From positions 62,001 through 126,000 of the forward strand of contig JBJOHV010000046.1 of the NCBI GenBank assembly GCA_046047495.1: a DNA stretch of 64,000 nt, given 5' to 3'. The number at the start of each line of letters is the position of its first letter. Position 1 is the stretch's first letter. This document shows positions 18,178 to 26,148 of this stretch, one piece after another. The notes beneath the pieces were generated by a model. The model saw nothing but the letters and a program-made list of their open reading frames with translations, was not told where the DNA came from and searched no databases. The position numbers and the translations under genes were made by a program. Source of the stretch: NORP240 sp046047495 (GTDB taxonomy: Bacteria > Pseudomonadota > Gammaproteobacteria > Pseudomonadales > Pseudohongiellaceae).

Positions 18178-18453
18178 TCAGTAGTAGTAATAATCACGGC
18201 GCGGTTTGATGGGGGCCAGGAAGAAATAAAACACCCAGGCAAACCAGCTTAGACAAAGAATGGCCAGGATCCAGCAGATCTTTTCCCCGGTGGTGGTGCG
18301 GTCCGAGGCGGCGATGATCAGCATGGGCAACAGCCAGATGACGAACACGGCAGCGGCTCCCAGCAGGGCCACGCCGACGGTCAGCACCGGCACCAGCAGG
18401 GCCACGCCCACGATGACCATGATGATCAACAGCAGTCCGGAAAGTATGCGCAT
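18178..18453 (-). CDS. Small membrane protein, two hydrophobic segments
   Basis: A 91-residue protein starting MRILSGLLLIIM, with hydrophobic spans at about 5-45 and 55-80 and a Tyr-rich end (RRDYYYY). GGAGGA lies seven bases before the chosen ATG, which excludes the five-residue longer reading. It resembles PLDc_N-like or small integral membrane proteins but I cannot assign a family firmly. It is 14 bases upstream of the ABC-2 ATPase gene and could be in that operon. Confidence 0.65.
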   Translation of the reverse strand: MRILSGLLLIIMVIVGVALLVPVLTVGVALLGAAAVFVIWLLPMLIIAASDRTTTGEKICWILAILCLSWFAWVFYFFLAPIKPRRDYYYY

Positions 18454-18732
18454 GTCGGGGTCCTCCATCGGTTGCCAGTCTGGCGTTCTGTCTCAGGATC
18501 GATGCCAGATTCGTGCCAGGAGAAAATAATTAGCAAATACAGGGAGATACTGCCTGGGTTAAGGATCCTGCGTGAGGCCGGACAACCGGCAGCACCACTA
18601 ATTGGTGAAATTGACCAGCACTCACTCCGCCAGGGACTTGCACGTCGCCCGCTAAATCGACATGCTGCCCGGGAAACTGCCGATAGGGAGCCCGAAGTTG
18701 CCAGTCGAAACCAGCCTAACCCGGCACCTGCC

Positions 18733-20472
18733 ATGACAAGCGGTGATCTGCAATTGCCATTGGTGGTCGCGGTGACCGGTCATCGTGATCTGGTGGAGCA
18801 GGAGATTCCCCTGATCCGGACCCGGGTCAAGTCCCTGTTCGAGGAACTAAAGACCCGCTATCCGTTCAATGCTCTCACCGTGATGTCGCCCCTGGCGGAG
18901 GGCGCCGACATGCTGGTGGCTGAAGTGGCGGTAGAGATGTCCCTGCCCCTGATCGTGCCTCTTCCCAAGCCTCGCGCAGCGTATCTGCAGGATTTTCGCG
19001 ACGACGGGTCGCGCCAGCGGTTTCAGGAACTGTGTCAACAGGCCAGTGACGTGTTCGAACTCGCAGGCATGCCACCGCCACCGCCCGCTGGAGTGGACTA
19101 TGACAAGTGGCGGCAGGACTATCCCTATGCCCATCTCGGCACCTACTTGAGTGCCCATTGTCATATTCTGCTGGCGATCTGGGATGGCATGCCGTCATCT
19201 CACCTGGGGGGCACGGCCCAGGTCATCAAGTTCCATCACGACGATGTGATGCCGGGTGTCACGCCGGAGACGGTGGCAACCCAGAAAATGCTGGTGGATG
19301 ACGAAAGTGATCTGGTCTTCCATATCCAGTGCAGCCGGTCCGATTCGCAGACATCAGCACAGAACAATAACACATCCATTATGTGGTCCTGGTTCACCAA
19401 GGACGCGGACGAGCCCCGGACTCAAACCCTGCCACCGCAGCATGAACTGATTTTTCAGCGCAGTGGTGAGTTCAGTGCCGATGCCATCCGCCATGGGGAG
19501 ACCATCCTGAGGGAACGGGTTTCGCTGCTGGACGCAAGCTCAACAGTGGCCATGCCGAGAGGCATCGAGCGAATTAATCATCTGTTCGGCATCGCAGACT
19601 GGCTGGCGGTGTTTTATCAGCGCAAGACCCTGCGGACCCTGCTGGTGACCCACATCGTGGCGTTTTTCATGGGACTGATGTTCATTCTGTATTCCGACAT
19701 GCAATCGTGGCGCAGTTTCCTGCTGGCCTTTCTGGGGTTTTTCGGCGTGGCAATCACCGTCCAATGGTTCGCCAAAAGGGGGAACTGGAAGCGCAAATAC
19801 CTGGATTACCGGACGCTAGCCGAGGGCCTGCGTGTCCAGTTCTACTGGGCGGTGGCGGGAATAACCGGGGAGAACAAGTGGAAATTCACCCACGACAGCT
19901 ATCTGCAAAGCCAGAATCCCGAATTCGGCTGGATTCGCAATGTGATGCGTGTGGCAGGTATGGGTTGTGATGCGGAGCCGAACCAGGATGAAGCCGGTAT
20001 AAGTTATGTCATCGAAAGCTGGGTGGGAGCGCCGGATCGCGGGCAGTTGGGCTACTTCAAACGCAAGGCCCGGGATCGCATCGATCGTCATCAGCTGACG
20101 GAACGTATCGGCCAGGCGAGCCTGCTGATCAACGTCATGACGGTCGTGCTCTTTATCTTTTGGGGACAGCTGCTGTCGGATACCGCGAGCAATCTGGTTA
20201 AGGTATTCATGGGCGCCACGTTATTGTTGTATGCGGTGCGCGAAGGCTACACCTATGCGGTGGGCACCAAGGAACTGATCAAGCAATACGAATTCATGCT
20301 GCGCATCTTCGACAATGCCCATCGGCGCCTGACGGAAGCCGCCAGTGCCGCTGAGCAACGCATGATCCTGTACGCCCTGGGGCAGTCAGCCCTGGACGAG
20401 CACTCGGACTGGATTCTCATGCACCGGGAGCGATCCCTGGATGAAAGTGAGATCTGGCGCATGGGGAGCTGA
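18733..20472 (+). CDS. SLOG-like nucleotide-sensing domain fused to a membrane region
   Basis: A 579-residue protein. The N-terminal 150 residues look like a SLOG (YspA-type) Rossmannoid: VAVTGHRDL near 12-20 and a phosphate-loop-like MSPLAEGADMLVAEVAVEM after a short strand. A linker with an HCHILLAIWDG strand follows, then paired membrane segments at about 301-345 and 461-509 separated by a cytoplasmic stretch. This is the plan of SLOG/SLATT-type proteins proposed to sense nucleotides and open membrane pores in conflict systems. I start at the ATG where homology begins; the frame is open about 87 codons further up but that part looks random. No partner nucleotide cyclase is adjacent. Function inferred only. 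Confidence 0.6.
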   Translation: MTSGDLQLPLVVAVTGHRDLVEQEIPLIRTRVKSLFEELKTRYPFNALTVMSPLAEGADMLVAEVAVEMSLPLIVPLPKPRAAYLQDFRDDGSRQRFQELCQQASDVFELAGMPPPPPAGVDYDKWRQDYPYAHLGTYLSAHCHILLAIWDGMPSSHLGGTAQVIKFHHDDVMPGVTPETVATQKMLVDDESDLVFHIQCSRSDSQTSAQNNNTSIMWSWFTKDADEPRTQTLPPQHELIFQRSGEFSADAIRHGETILRERVSLLDASSTVAMPRGIERINHLFGIADWLAVFYQRKTLRTLLVTHIVAFFMGLMFILYSDMQSWRSFLLAFLGFFGVAITVQWFAKRGNWKRKYLDYRTLAEGLRVQFYWAVAGITGENKWKFTHDSYLQSQNPEFGWIRNVMRVAGMGCDAEPNQDEAGISYVIESWVGAPDRGQLGYFKRKARDRIDRHQLTERIGQASLLINVMTVVLFIFWGQLLSDTASNLVKVFMGATLLLYAVREGYTYAVGTKELIKQYEFMLRIFDNAHRRLTEAASAAEQRMILYALGQSALDEHSDWILMHRERSLDESEIWRMGS

Positions 20473-20529
20473 TGACACCAGAGCGGAGCGATGGCAAGAC
20501 AGCTGCGCGGATGGAAGGTGTGAAAACTT

Positions 20530-20946
20530 TCATAGCGTTCCCAAAACAAAGCGAATCCACATCACTGTCAGAACCACATTGCTGAAGGCAAACACAAACA
20601 ACCGGTGCATAACCTTGTTGTAGGTGACGTGAATGAGGCTGTGGACGATACGCAGTGCGCAGTAGGTCCAGGCGCCGTACAAGAACACCCGGTCAACCCC
20701 CTCGGTGACCACCAGGGACAGACATAACACATAAAACAGGACGGGCAGTTCCAGCAGGTTCATCAGATTGCGGTTGGGCAGGCTCACAAAGGGAGGCACC
20801 CTTGCCGATTCGCCGTAACGGAAATCCTCGTCGGTCACCTGGCGCTGCACGGCCGCCCGGATACGTCGCAGCGGCACCAGCAGCAGAATGCCCAGGGTCC
20901 ACAGCGCCAGGGCGGCCATGGGTTGGAGAATGCTCGAGGGATCCAC
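20530..20946 (-). CDS. MAPEG-family membrane protein
   Basis: A 138-residue, four-helix membrane protein with the MAPEG-type block NLMNLLELPVLFYVL and a later ALRIVHSLIHVTYN. Family members are membrane glutathione transferases or related enzymes, but this bacterial branch is uncharacterised. A GTG start is chosen: GAGG is about eight bases upstream and it follows the quinoprotein stop by ten bases; the upstream longer frame overlaps that gene. It is probably cotranscribed with the quinoprotein gene. Confidence 0.8.
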   Translation of the reverse strand: MDPSSILQPMAALALWTLGILLLVPLRRIRAAVQRQVTDEDFRYGESARVPPFVSLPNRNLMNLLELPVLFYVLCLSLVVTEGVDRVFLYGAWTYCALRIVHSLIHVTYNKVMHRLFVFAFSNVVLTVMWIRFVLGTL

Positions 20947-20956
20947 AGGTTCTGCC

Positions 20957-22948
20957 TCAGGGTGCGGCGGGGCGCGCTGCCGGCAGGGCAAACGCCACCA
21001 GCTCCGGGGTATGGCTGCGATCGCCGATGGCAACCACCACTAATTGACGCCCGTCGGCCAGGTAGGTCACCGGTGCGCCGGTGGTGCCGGCTTCCAGTTC
21101 CACTTCCCAGATCACTTCTCCCGTGGCCTTGTCATAGGCGCGGAACATGGGGCCGCCGCTGTTCATGGCGATCTCGGTGGGCATGTCCGGCGGCATGCGG
21201 CCGTCGCGGGGCAGATTGGTGCGGCCTTCGCCGATGAACAGCAGGCTGCGGGTCAGCAGGGGAGAGGGGCGACCCGGCACACCCAGCTTGCCCAGGTTCA
21301 GATGGGCGATGGCCGGATGATTGCGGGGGCCGTCGCCGTTGGGCACCATCCAGACGTGATCTCCCGTGTGCATATTGATGGCGGTGATCCTGCCCCAGGG
21401 GGGCTTGAACAGGGGCAGGCCCTGGGGTCCGGCGATCAGGCGCCGGGTGCCTTTGGTGTAACGCAGGTTGCTGGATTCCGGATCGCCGGCATACAGATCG
21501 GCGATGAAGGGCGCTGTGATGGAGGGGATGTACAGATAGCCGGTCTCGGGATCGAAGGCGGCGCCCTGGATGTCCGCTCCGCCCTGGGAGCCGGGCAACT
21601 GGATGGTGCCCTGTTTGTCACCCGCATTGCTGCCGGCGATGGACGGCGGTGTGAACAGGGGCCCGGTGACGAAATCCTCCGTGATGGCCAGGGCCTGCTG
21701 ATACAGCTCCGGGGTGAAATCGATCAGATTGTCCGGGGTCGAGCCCTGGCGTTCGAAGGGGGCCGGTCGGGTCGGAAACGGTTGGGTCGGCGAGGTGACT
21801 TCCCCCGGCACCGTGGATTGCGGCACCGGCCGTTCCACAATATCCCACACCGGCTCGCCACTGACCCGATCGAACACGTAGGCGAAGCCCTGCTTGGTGA
21901 TCTGGGTGACGGCCTTGATGGGGCGACCGTCCACGGTGATGTCCATCAGGATGGGAGCGGCCGGCGGATCGTAGTCCCACAGACCGTGATGCACCATCTG
22001 GTAGTGCCAGCGTCGCTCGCCGGTGCTGGCGTCCACCGCCACCAGGCTCTGGCTGAACAGGTTGTCTCCCAGCCGGTGTCCGCCATACATGTCATTGGTG
22101 GAGGAGGAGATGGGCATGTACACCAGGCCCAGTTCCGCATCGGCGCTGAACAGCGACCACACCGGGGCATGGCCGGTGTAGGACCAGGCACGATCCTGCC
22201 AGGTGTTGGTGCCGAACTCCCCTTCCTGGGGAATGGTGTGAAAGACCCAGCGCAGCTCGCCGCTGCGCACATCGTAGGCCCGCACGTCACCGCGCAGGGC
22301 TTCCTTGTTTGAGAAGGCATCGCTCATGGCCTGGCCGATGACAACCACGTCATTCACCACCACTGGAACACCGCCCCAGCGATAGCGCTCCGCATCGGGA
22401 TGCTCCACCTGCAGATTGACCCGGCCACCCTCGCCAAACTCCCCGATGTACTCGCCGGTGGCGGCGTCCAGGGCATAGAGCCAGGTGCCCCGCTGCACCA
22501 GGATGCGGGCACTGTTCCCATCACTCCAGTAGGCGGCGCCGCGGGTGACGGAGCCGGGCAGATCCTCCGGGCCAGAGAACAGTTGTTGAACCCAGCGGGT
22601 GGTGCCGGTGGCGGCATCGAAGGATTCCACCAGCCCGACCCCGTTGGGAACGTAGCCGGCTCCGTCGATGACGATGGGGGCCGCCACATAGTTGTCGCTG
22701 AAGCGTTGTTCCGGATTGATCTGCGTGTAGATGGCATCCAGTGCCGGGCGCCGCCAGACGATCGACAGTTGGTCCACGTTGCCGGCGTTGATCTGGTCCA
22801 GGGGCGCATACTTGGTGCTGCCGGTGTCGGCGCTGTACACCGGCCAGTCGCCCGCGGTGGCGCCGGTCTGTGCGAACACGTGCTGGGTGGGCGTCAGGCT
22901 GAGCAGAACCAGTGATGCCACTATCGGCAGTCGGTGAATGGCTGTCAT
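20957..22948 (-). CDS. PQQ-dependent dehydrogenase, glucose dehydrogenase-like, soluble form
   Basis: A 663-residue periplasmic quinoprotein with a signal peptide ending HVFAQ and no N-terminal membrane anchor, unlike membrane GDH. The mature start WPVYSADTGSTKYAPLDQIN is a family hallmark. HHGLWDYDPPAAPIL carries the catalytic Asp, and KAVTQITKQGFAYVFDR carries the Lys-containing cofactor region. It would oxidise a sugar or alcohol and reduce quinone or cytochrome. Followed closely by the MAPEG gene. It is similar in plan to the quinoprotein at 45-47 kb. Confidence 0.9.
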   Translation of the reverse strand: MTAIHRLPIVASLVLLSLTPTQHVFAQTGATAGDWPVYSADTGSTKYAPLDQINAGNVDQLSIVWRRPALDAIYTQINPEQRFSDNYVAAPIVIDGAGYVPNGVGLVESFDAATGTTRWVQQLFSGPEDLPGSVTRGAAYWSDGNSARILVQRGTWLYALDAATGEYIGEFGEGGRVNLQVEHPDAERYRWGGVPVVVNDVVVIGQAMSDAFSNKEALRGDVRAYDVRSGELRWVFHTIPQEGEFGTNTWQDRAWSYTGHAPVWSLFSADAELGLVYMPISSSTNDMYGGHRLGDNLFSQSLVAVDASTGERRWHYQMVHHGLWDYDPPAAPILMDITVDGRPIKAVTQITKQGFAYVFDRVSGEPVWDIVERPVPQSTVPGEVTSPTQPFPTRPAPFERQGSTPDNLIDFTPELYQQALAITEDFVTGPLFTPPSIAGSNAGDKQGTIQLPGSQGGADIQGAAFDPETGYLYIPSITAPFIADLYAGDPESSNLRYTKGTRRLIAGPQGLPLFKPPWGRITAINMHTGDHVWMVPNGDGPRNHPAIAHLNLGKLGVPGRPSPLLTRSLLFIGEGRTNLPRDGRMPPDMPTEIAMNSGGPMFRAYDKATGEVIWEVELEAGTTGAPVTYLADGRQLVVVAIGDRSHTPELVAFALPAARPAAP

Positions 22949-23034
22949 GATGACCTCCTGAGATCGTTTTCTTATAAGCTGCTGTTATGAGCTGTGCCGA
23001 CGAATGCCGCAATAGGGCGGCAAGCCCGCCTTGA

Positions 23035-24186
23035 TCATGGCACCGTAAGGACTTCGATGGAATAAATCTGGGGCAGGTCCCGGGCGATGGAGCGCCAGTT
23101 GCCCCCCTCATCGAAACTGGCCCACACCTGACCATTGGTTGCGCCCAGATAAAGTCCCACCGGCCGGCCCTGATCCGTGGCCATGGCCTGGCGCAGTACC
23201 GTCCACCACGCCTGTTTTTCGGGGAAGCCCTGATCCTGCCGCTCCCAGGAGGATCCGCCATCCCGGGTGCGATACACCGCCGGCCTGCCGCCCGGACTGG
23301 TGCGTGGCCACAGTCCGGAGCCGTCCATGGGGAACACCCAGGCGGTGTCGACTTCCTGGGGATGCACGACCATGGGAAAGCCGATATCCCCCACGTCCTT
23401 CGGCATGTTGTTGCCGATGCGTTCCCAGCGGTCGGTCCGATGGCGGTCCAGGCGGTAGATGCCGCAGTGGTTCTGGTGATACAGACGGGTGTTTTCCAGG
23501 GGGTGCATGACCACGCAATGGGGATCGTGGCCGTAATCGTATTCGCTGCCGTCGGCCCTGGGCGGATAAAAGTCGATGGCTACACCCTTGTTGAGCGGTG
23601 CCCAGCTGGTGCCTTCGTCCCAGCTTTCGAATATGCCGCCGCTGGACATGCCGATCAGCAGGTGGGCGGGGTTGGTCTGATCCACGATGATGGAGTGCAG
23701 TCGTGGACCGTTGGGGGTGCCATCCTTGTCGCCGCTCCGCCACAGGAAAAAATCCGGATGATTGTTGAGGCCCCTGACTTCCTGCCAGGTGTCACCGCCA
23801 TCCAGGCTCTTGAACAGGCCCTGGGGTGAGGTGCCGGCGTACCAGACTCCCGGCTGGCTCACATGCCCGGGGGTCAACCAGAACACGTGATCCACGCTGC
23901 GGCTGCCGCCCTCGGCTCCGGCAGGTGCAAACGCGGGGGGTTGGCTTGCCTCGGTCCAGGTCTTGCCCTGATTGCTGCTGCGCAGCACCGTGGGTCCCAG
24001 GTGTCGGCGGGCAACGGCCATCAACCAATGCTCAGGGTTCCGCGGGTCGGCGATGAAGTGATAGACGGCGGACCCCAGCTGCTCCGGGCCCCGAATGCTC
24101 CAGCGGGAGCGGGTATTGCCGGCACTGATGACCCAGGCACCTATTCGGGTGCCCACCAGCACCTGATAACTCTCCGCCATATGCAT
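23035..24186 (-). CDS. BNR/sialidase-like beta-propeller protein
   Basis: A 383-residue protein built of Asp-box-like repeats (SSNQGKTWTEAS, SLDGGDTWQEV, SWDEGTSWAPL, TRDGGSSWERQD, SFDEGGNWRSI), giving a beta-propeller of the VPS10/exo-sialidase fold. It has no evident signal peptide. AAGGA lies five bases before the first ATG. The catalytic triad of true sialidases is not obvious, so a binding or structural role is as likely as hydrolysis. It is separated from the quinoprotein gene by 86 bases on the same strand. Confidence 0.75.
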   Translation of the reverse strand: MHMAESYQVLVGTRIGAWVISAGNTRSRWSIRGPEQLGSAVYHFIADPRNPEHWLMAVARRHLGPTVLRSSNQGKTWTEASQPPAFAPAGAEGGSRSVDHVFWLTPGHVSQPGVWYAGTSPQGLFKSLDGGDTWQEVRGLNNHPDFFLWRSGDKDGTPNGPRLHSIIVDQTNPAHLLIGMSSGGIFESWDEGTSWAPLNKGVAIDFYPPRADGSEYDYGHDPHCVVMHPLENTRLYHQNHCGIYRLDRHRTDRWERIGNNMPKDVGDIGFPMVVHPQEVDTAWVFPMDGSGLWPRTSPGGRPAVYRTRDGGSSWERQDQGFPEKQAWWTVLRQAMATDQGRPVGLYLGATNGQVWASFDEGGNWRSIARDLPQIYSIEVLTVP

Positions 24187-24341
24187 CCGAATCCTTGTTG
24201 TTTTTGTGCGGTCGTTTCGAGACTATCGGGTCGGAGATGGTAGAGTAAACCCCCGGGCTTGGATAGGGCGGCGCCAAACGGGCGAAGCGGGGGAGTTTTC
24301 TATACAATGGCCGGCCACACCAAGCGCGGGGGACGCAGGGC

Positions 24342-24974
24342 ATGATAATCGATCTATACACCTGGAGTACGCCCAACGGCCGCAAGGTCTCCATCATGCT
24401 GGAGGAAACCGGCCTGCCTTATGGTGTGCTGCCGATCGATATCTACAAGGGCGACCAGTTCAAGCCGTCCTTTGCCCGTATCAGTCCCTACAACAAAATT
24501 CCCGCCATCGTGGATCATCAGGAATCCGTGACCCTCATCGAGTCCGGCGCCATCCTCATGTACCTGGCGATGAAAACCGGCAAGTTTCTCAGCAAGGTGG
24601 GCACCTCCCAGTACTGGGACGAGATGCAATGGCTGATGTTTCAGATAGGTAATGTGGGGCCCATGCTGGGGCAGTGCCACCACTTCGCCAAATTCAATCC
24701 CGGCAAGGCGCCCTATGCGGAGGAACGTTATCTGCTGGAAACCCGGCGAATTTACGGTGTCCTGGAAAAGCGTCTTGCCGGTCGCGATTTCCTGGCCCGG
24801 GATTATTCCATCGCCGACATCGCGACCTGGCCCTGGGTGGCCCGCTTCGAATACCACCGGGTGGATCTCCACGATTTTCCCAATGTGATGCGCTGGTATC
24901 TCGCCCTGGCGGAGCGGCCGGCGGTGCAGCGGGGCTACAAAGTTCCCGAGGACCTGCCCATACCGATGCCGTAG
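24342..24974 (+). CDS. Glutathione S-transferase, YfcG/Ure2-like
   Basis: A 210-residue cytosolic GST. The thioredoxin-like N-terminal domain begins IDLYTWSTPNGRKVSIMLEE, the Ure2/YfcG signature with Thr/Asn in place of the usual catalytic Tyr; ESGAILMYLA is the glutathione-binding block. The helical domain includes FLARDYSIADIATWPW, the conserved N-capping box. Relatives have disulfide reductase activity with glutathione. It is a single gene, divergent from the beta-propeller gene. Confidence 0.92.
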   Translation: MIIDLYTWSTPNGRKVSIMLEETGLPYGVLPIDIYKGDQFKPSFARISPYNKIPAIVDHQESVTLIESGAILMYLAMKTGKFLSKVGTSQYWDEMQWLMFQIGNVGPMLGQCHHFAKFNPGKAPYAEERYLLETRRIYGVLEKRLAGRDFLARDYSIADIATWPWVARFEYHRVDLHDFPNVMRWYLALAERPAVQRGYKVPEDLPIPMP

Positions 24975-25019
24975 TGGTGCTTTACTTCTGGGCCGTTCTT
25001 CTTTAATGTTCGCCGTCTT

Positions 25020-25096
25020 CGGGGTGTAGCTCAGCCTGGTAGAGCACTGTCTTCGGGAGGCAGGGGCCGGAGGTTCAAATCCTCTCACCCCGACCA
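25020..25096 (+). tRNA. tRNA-Pro (anticodon CGG), CCA encoded
   Basis: A 77-base cloverleaf. The acceptor stem CGGGGTG pairs with CACCCCG (25086-25092), the discriminator is A, and CCA is encoded. The anticodon stem CTGTC/GGCAG encloses the loop TTCGGGA, giving anticodon CGG. The T-loop reads GGTTCAAATCC. It resembles other bacterial proline tRNAs, including the D-loop AGCCTGGTAGAGC. Confidence 0.97.
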
Positions 25097-25145
25097 TTTC
25101 GGCCCGCCATCCAGACCCCAGGCAACCACTGTTCGGATCGACCTG

Positions 25146-25967
25146 ATGGCTCTTCCTGCCAGACAAACCAGTGTGGCACTGCTCCTTTCTTTGGTGGTGA
25201 TCGCGGCGTTTGTCCTGTTGGTACAGGGTGGGCCACCGCCTCGGCAGGATGCTGCGGATGTGGCACCCGGTCAGTTCCTGCCCATCAATGACCCGACCCT
25301 GTTTGCCCCCGCAACCCAGCCCGTCACCACGACCGAGTTGCCCGTCAGTGCTCCCCAGCCGGTGACCGTGCCTCTGCAGGAGCTATTTGCCTTTTCCGCA
25401 CCTCCCACATCACTCACGGACCAACTGGCCCGGGAAGTGGATAGCATCTACGGGGAATTTCTGGCCACCCTGGATGCCGCCAGCGGGCAGCGGGATGGGG
25501 TGCGGGATGCCCTGATTGCCAGCCTGGAAGCCCAGCGCGGCGGGGCGGATCTGCAGAATCCCTGGCAACAGGCCACCGCGCTGGCCAACTGGCTCAGTGC
25601 CGACGAGCTGGCCACCCTGGCGGAAACCCGGCAGCAGCAGGCCTTCGCCCGTTTCGTTCAGGTGCAGGAACCCCAACTGCTGTTGCTGGCACCCCAACTC
25701 GATACCGCAACCCGGCAGCAGGTGCTGGGTGTGCTGTTTGCCGAAATGCCGTCACTGGATGGGGACTTCAGTCTCGCTTCAGGCACGGTGACCGCCGCCG
25801 GTGCCCCGTCCCTGCCGGACTATCTGCAGGCCCAGCGGGATGCCGTGGATCGGGCCCGGCAGATTCTCAACAATACCCTTGCGCCCGATGTGATCCGTCA
25901 GGTGGAGCCCTACCTGCAGTCCCTGACCGCCGGTGTCGACACGGCCGCCAGAATTTTTTCCAACTGA
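25146..25967 (+). CDS. Membrane-anchored periplasmic protein of unknown function
   Basis: A 273-residue protein with an uncleaved-looking N-terminal membrane segment (about 9-26), a Pro/Thr/Val-rich linker (30-80) and a largely helical domain rich in Gln and Ala (about 95-270). No catalytic motif is visible. The helical part resembles lipase chaperone-like or scaffold proteins only in composition, so I give no function. It lies between tRNA-Pro and ppc. Confidence 0.65.
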   Translation: MALPARQTSVALLLSLVVIAAFVLLVQGGPPPRQDAADVAPGQFLPINDPTLFAPATQPVTTTELPVSAPQPVTVPLQELFAFSAPPTSLTDQLAREVDSIYGEFLATLDAASGQRDGVRDALIASLEAQRGGADLQNPWQQATALANWLSADELATLAETRQQQAFARFVQVQEPQLLLLAPQLDTATRQQVLGVLFAEMPSLDGDFSLASGTVTAAGAPSLPDYLQAQRDAVDRARQILNNTLAPDVIRQVEPYLQSLTAGVDTAARIFSN

Positions 25968-26148
25968 CTACCGGCCAACCGGTTCAGCCGGCGCCTGTCC
26001 AGCAGGTCGTTGAGCCCGACCCTGCCGAACACGTTGAGGGTATCCAGGTTGAACATATCCACGGCCGCCCGCTTCCCAATGCCGGGCACCCCATGACAGC
26101 AGATTCTTTTGACGTACAATGACGGCTGATTCCTGCAGAAGCGTTCCC

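Noticed and set aside
18472..18732. Longer N-terminus for the SLOG-like protein
   Set aside because: The 87 extra codons have no fold-like pattern and begin beside the divergent gene's Shine-Dalgarno region; homology begins at the ATG at 18733.
20957..22948. Lanthanide marker in the GDH-type quinoproteins (WDYD)
   Set aside because: Calcium/magnesium membrane glucose dehydrogenase also has Asp-x-Asp here (WDMD in E. coli), so the pattern is not diagnostic in this branch. The idea is kept only for the ADH-type proteins.
23035..24186. True sialidase activity for the beta-propeller protein
   Set aside because: Asp boxes are present, but the arginine triad and Tyr/Glu pair of sialidases are not evident, and no signal peptide is seen.
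25910..26119. Minus-strand frame between the unknown anchored protein and ppc (possible gene fragment)
   Set aside because: It has no recognisable motif, overlaps the upstream gene's end, and lacks a Shine-Dalgarno sequence. A decayed remnant is possible but cannot be supported.
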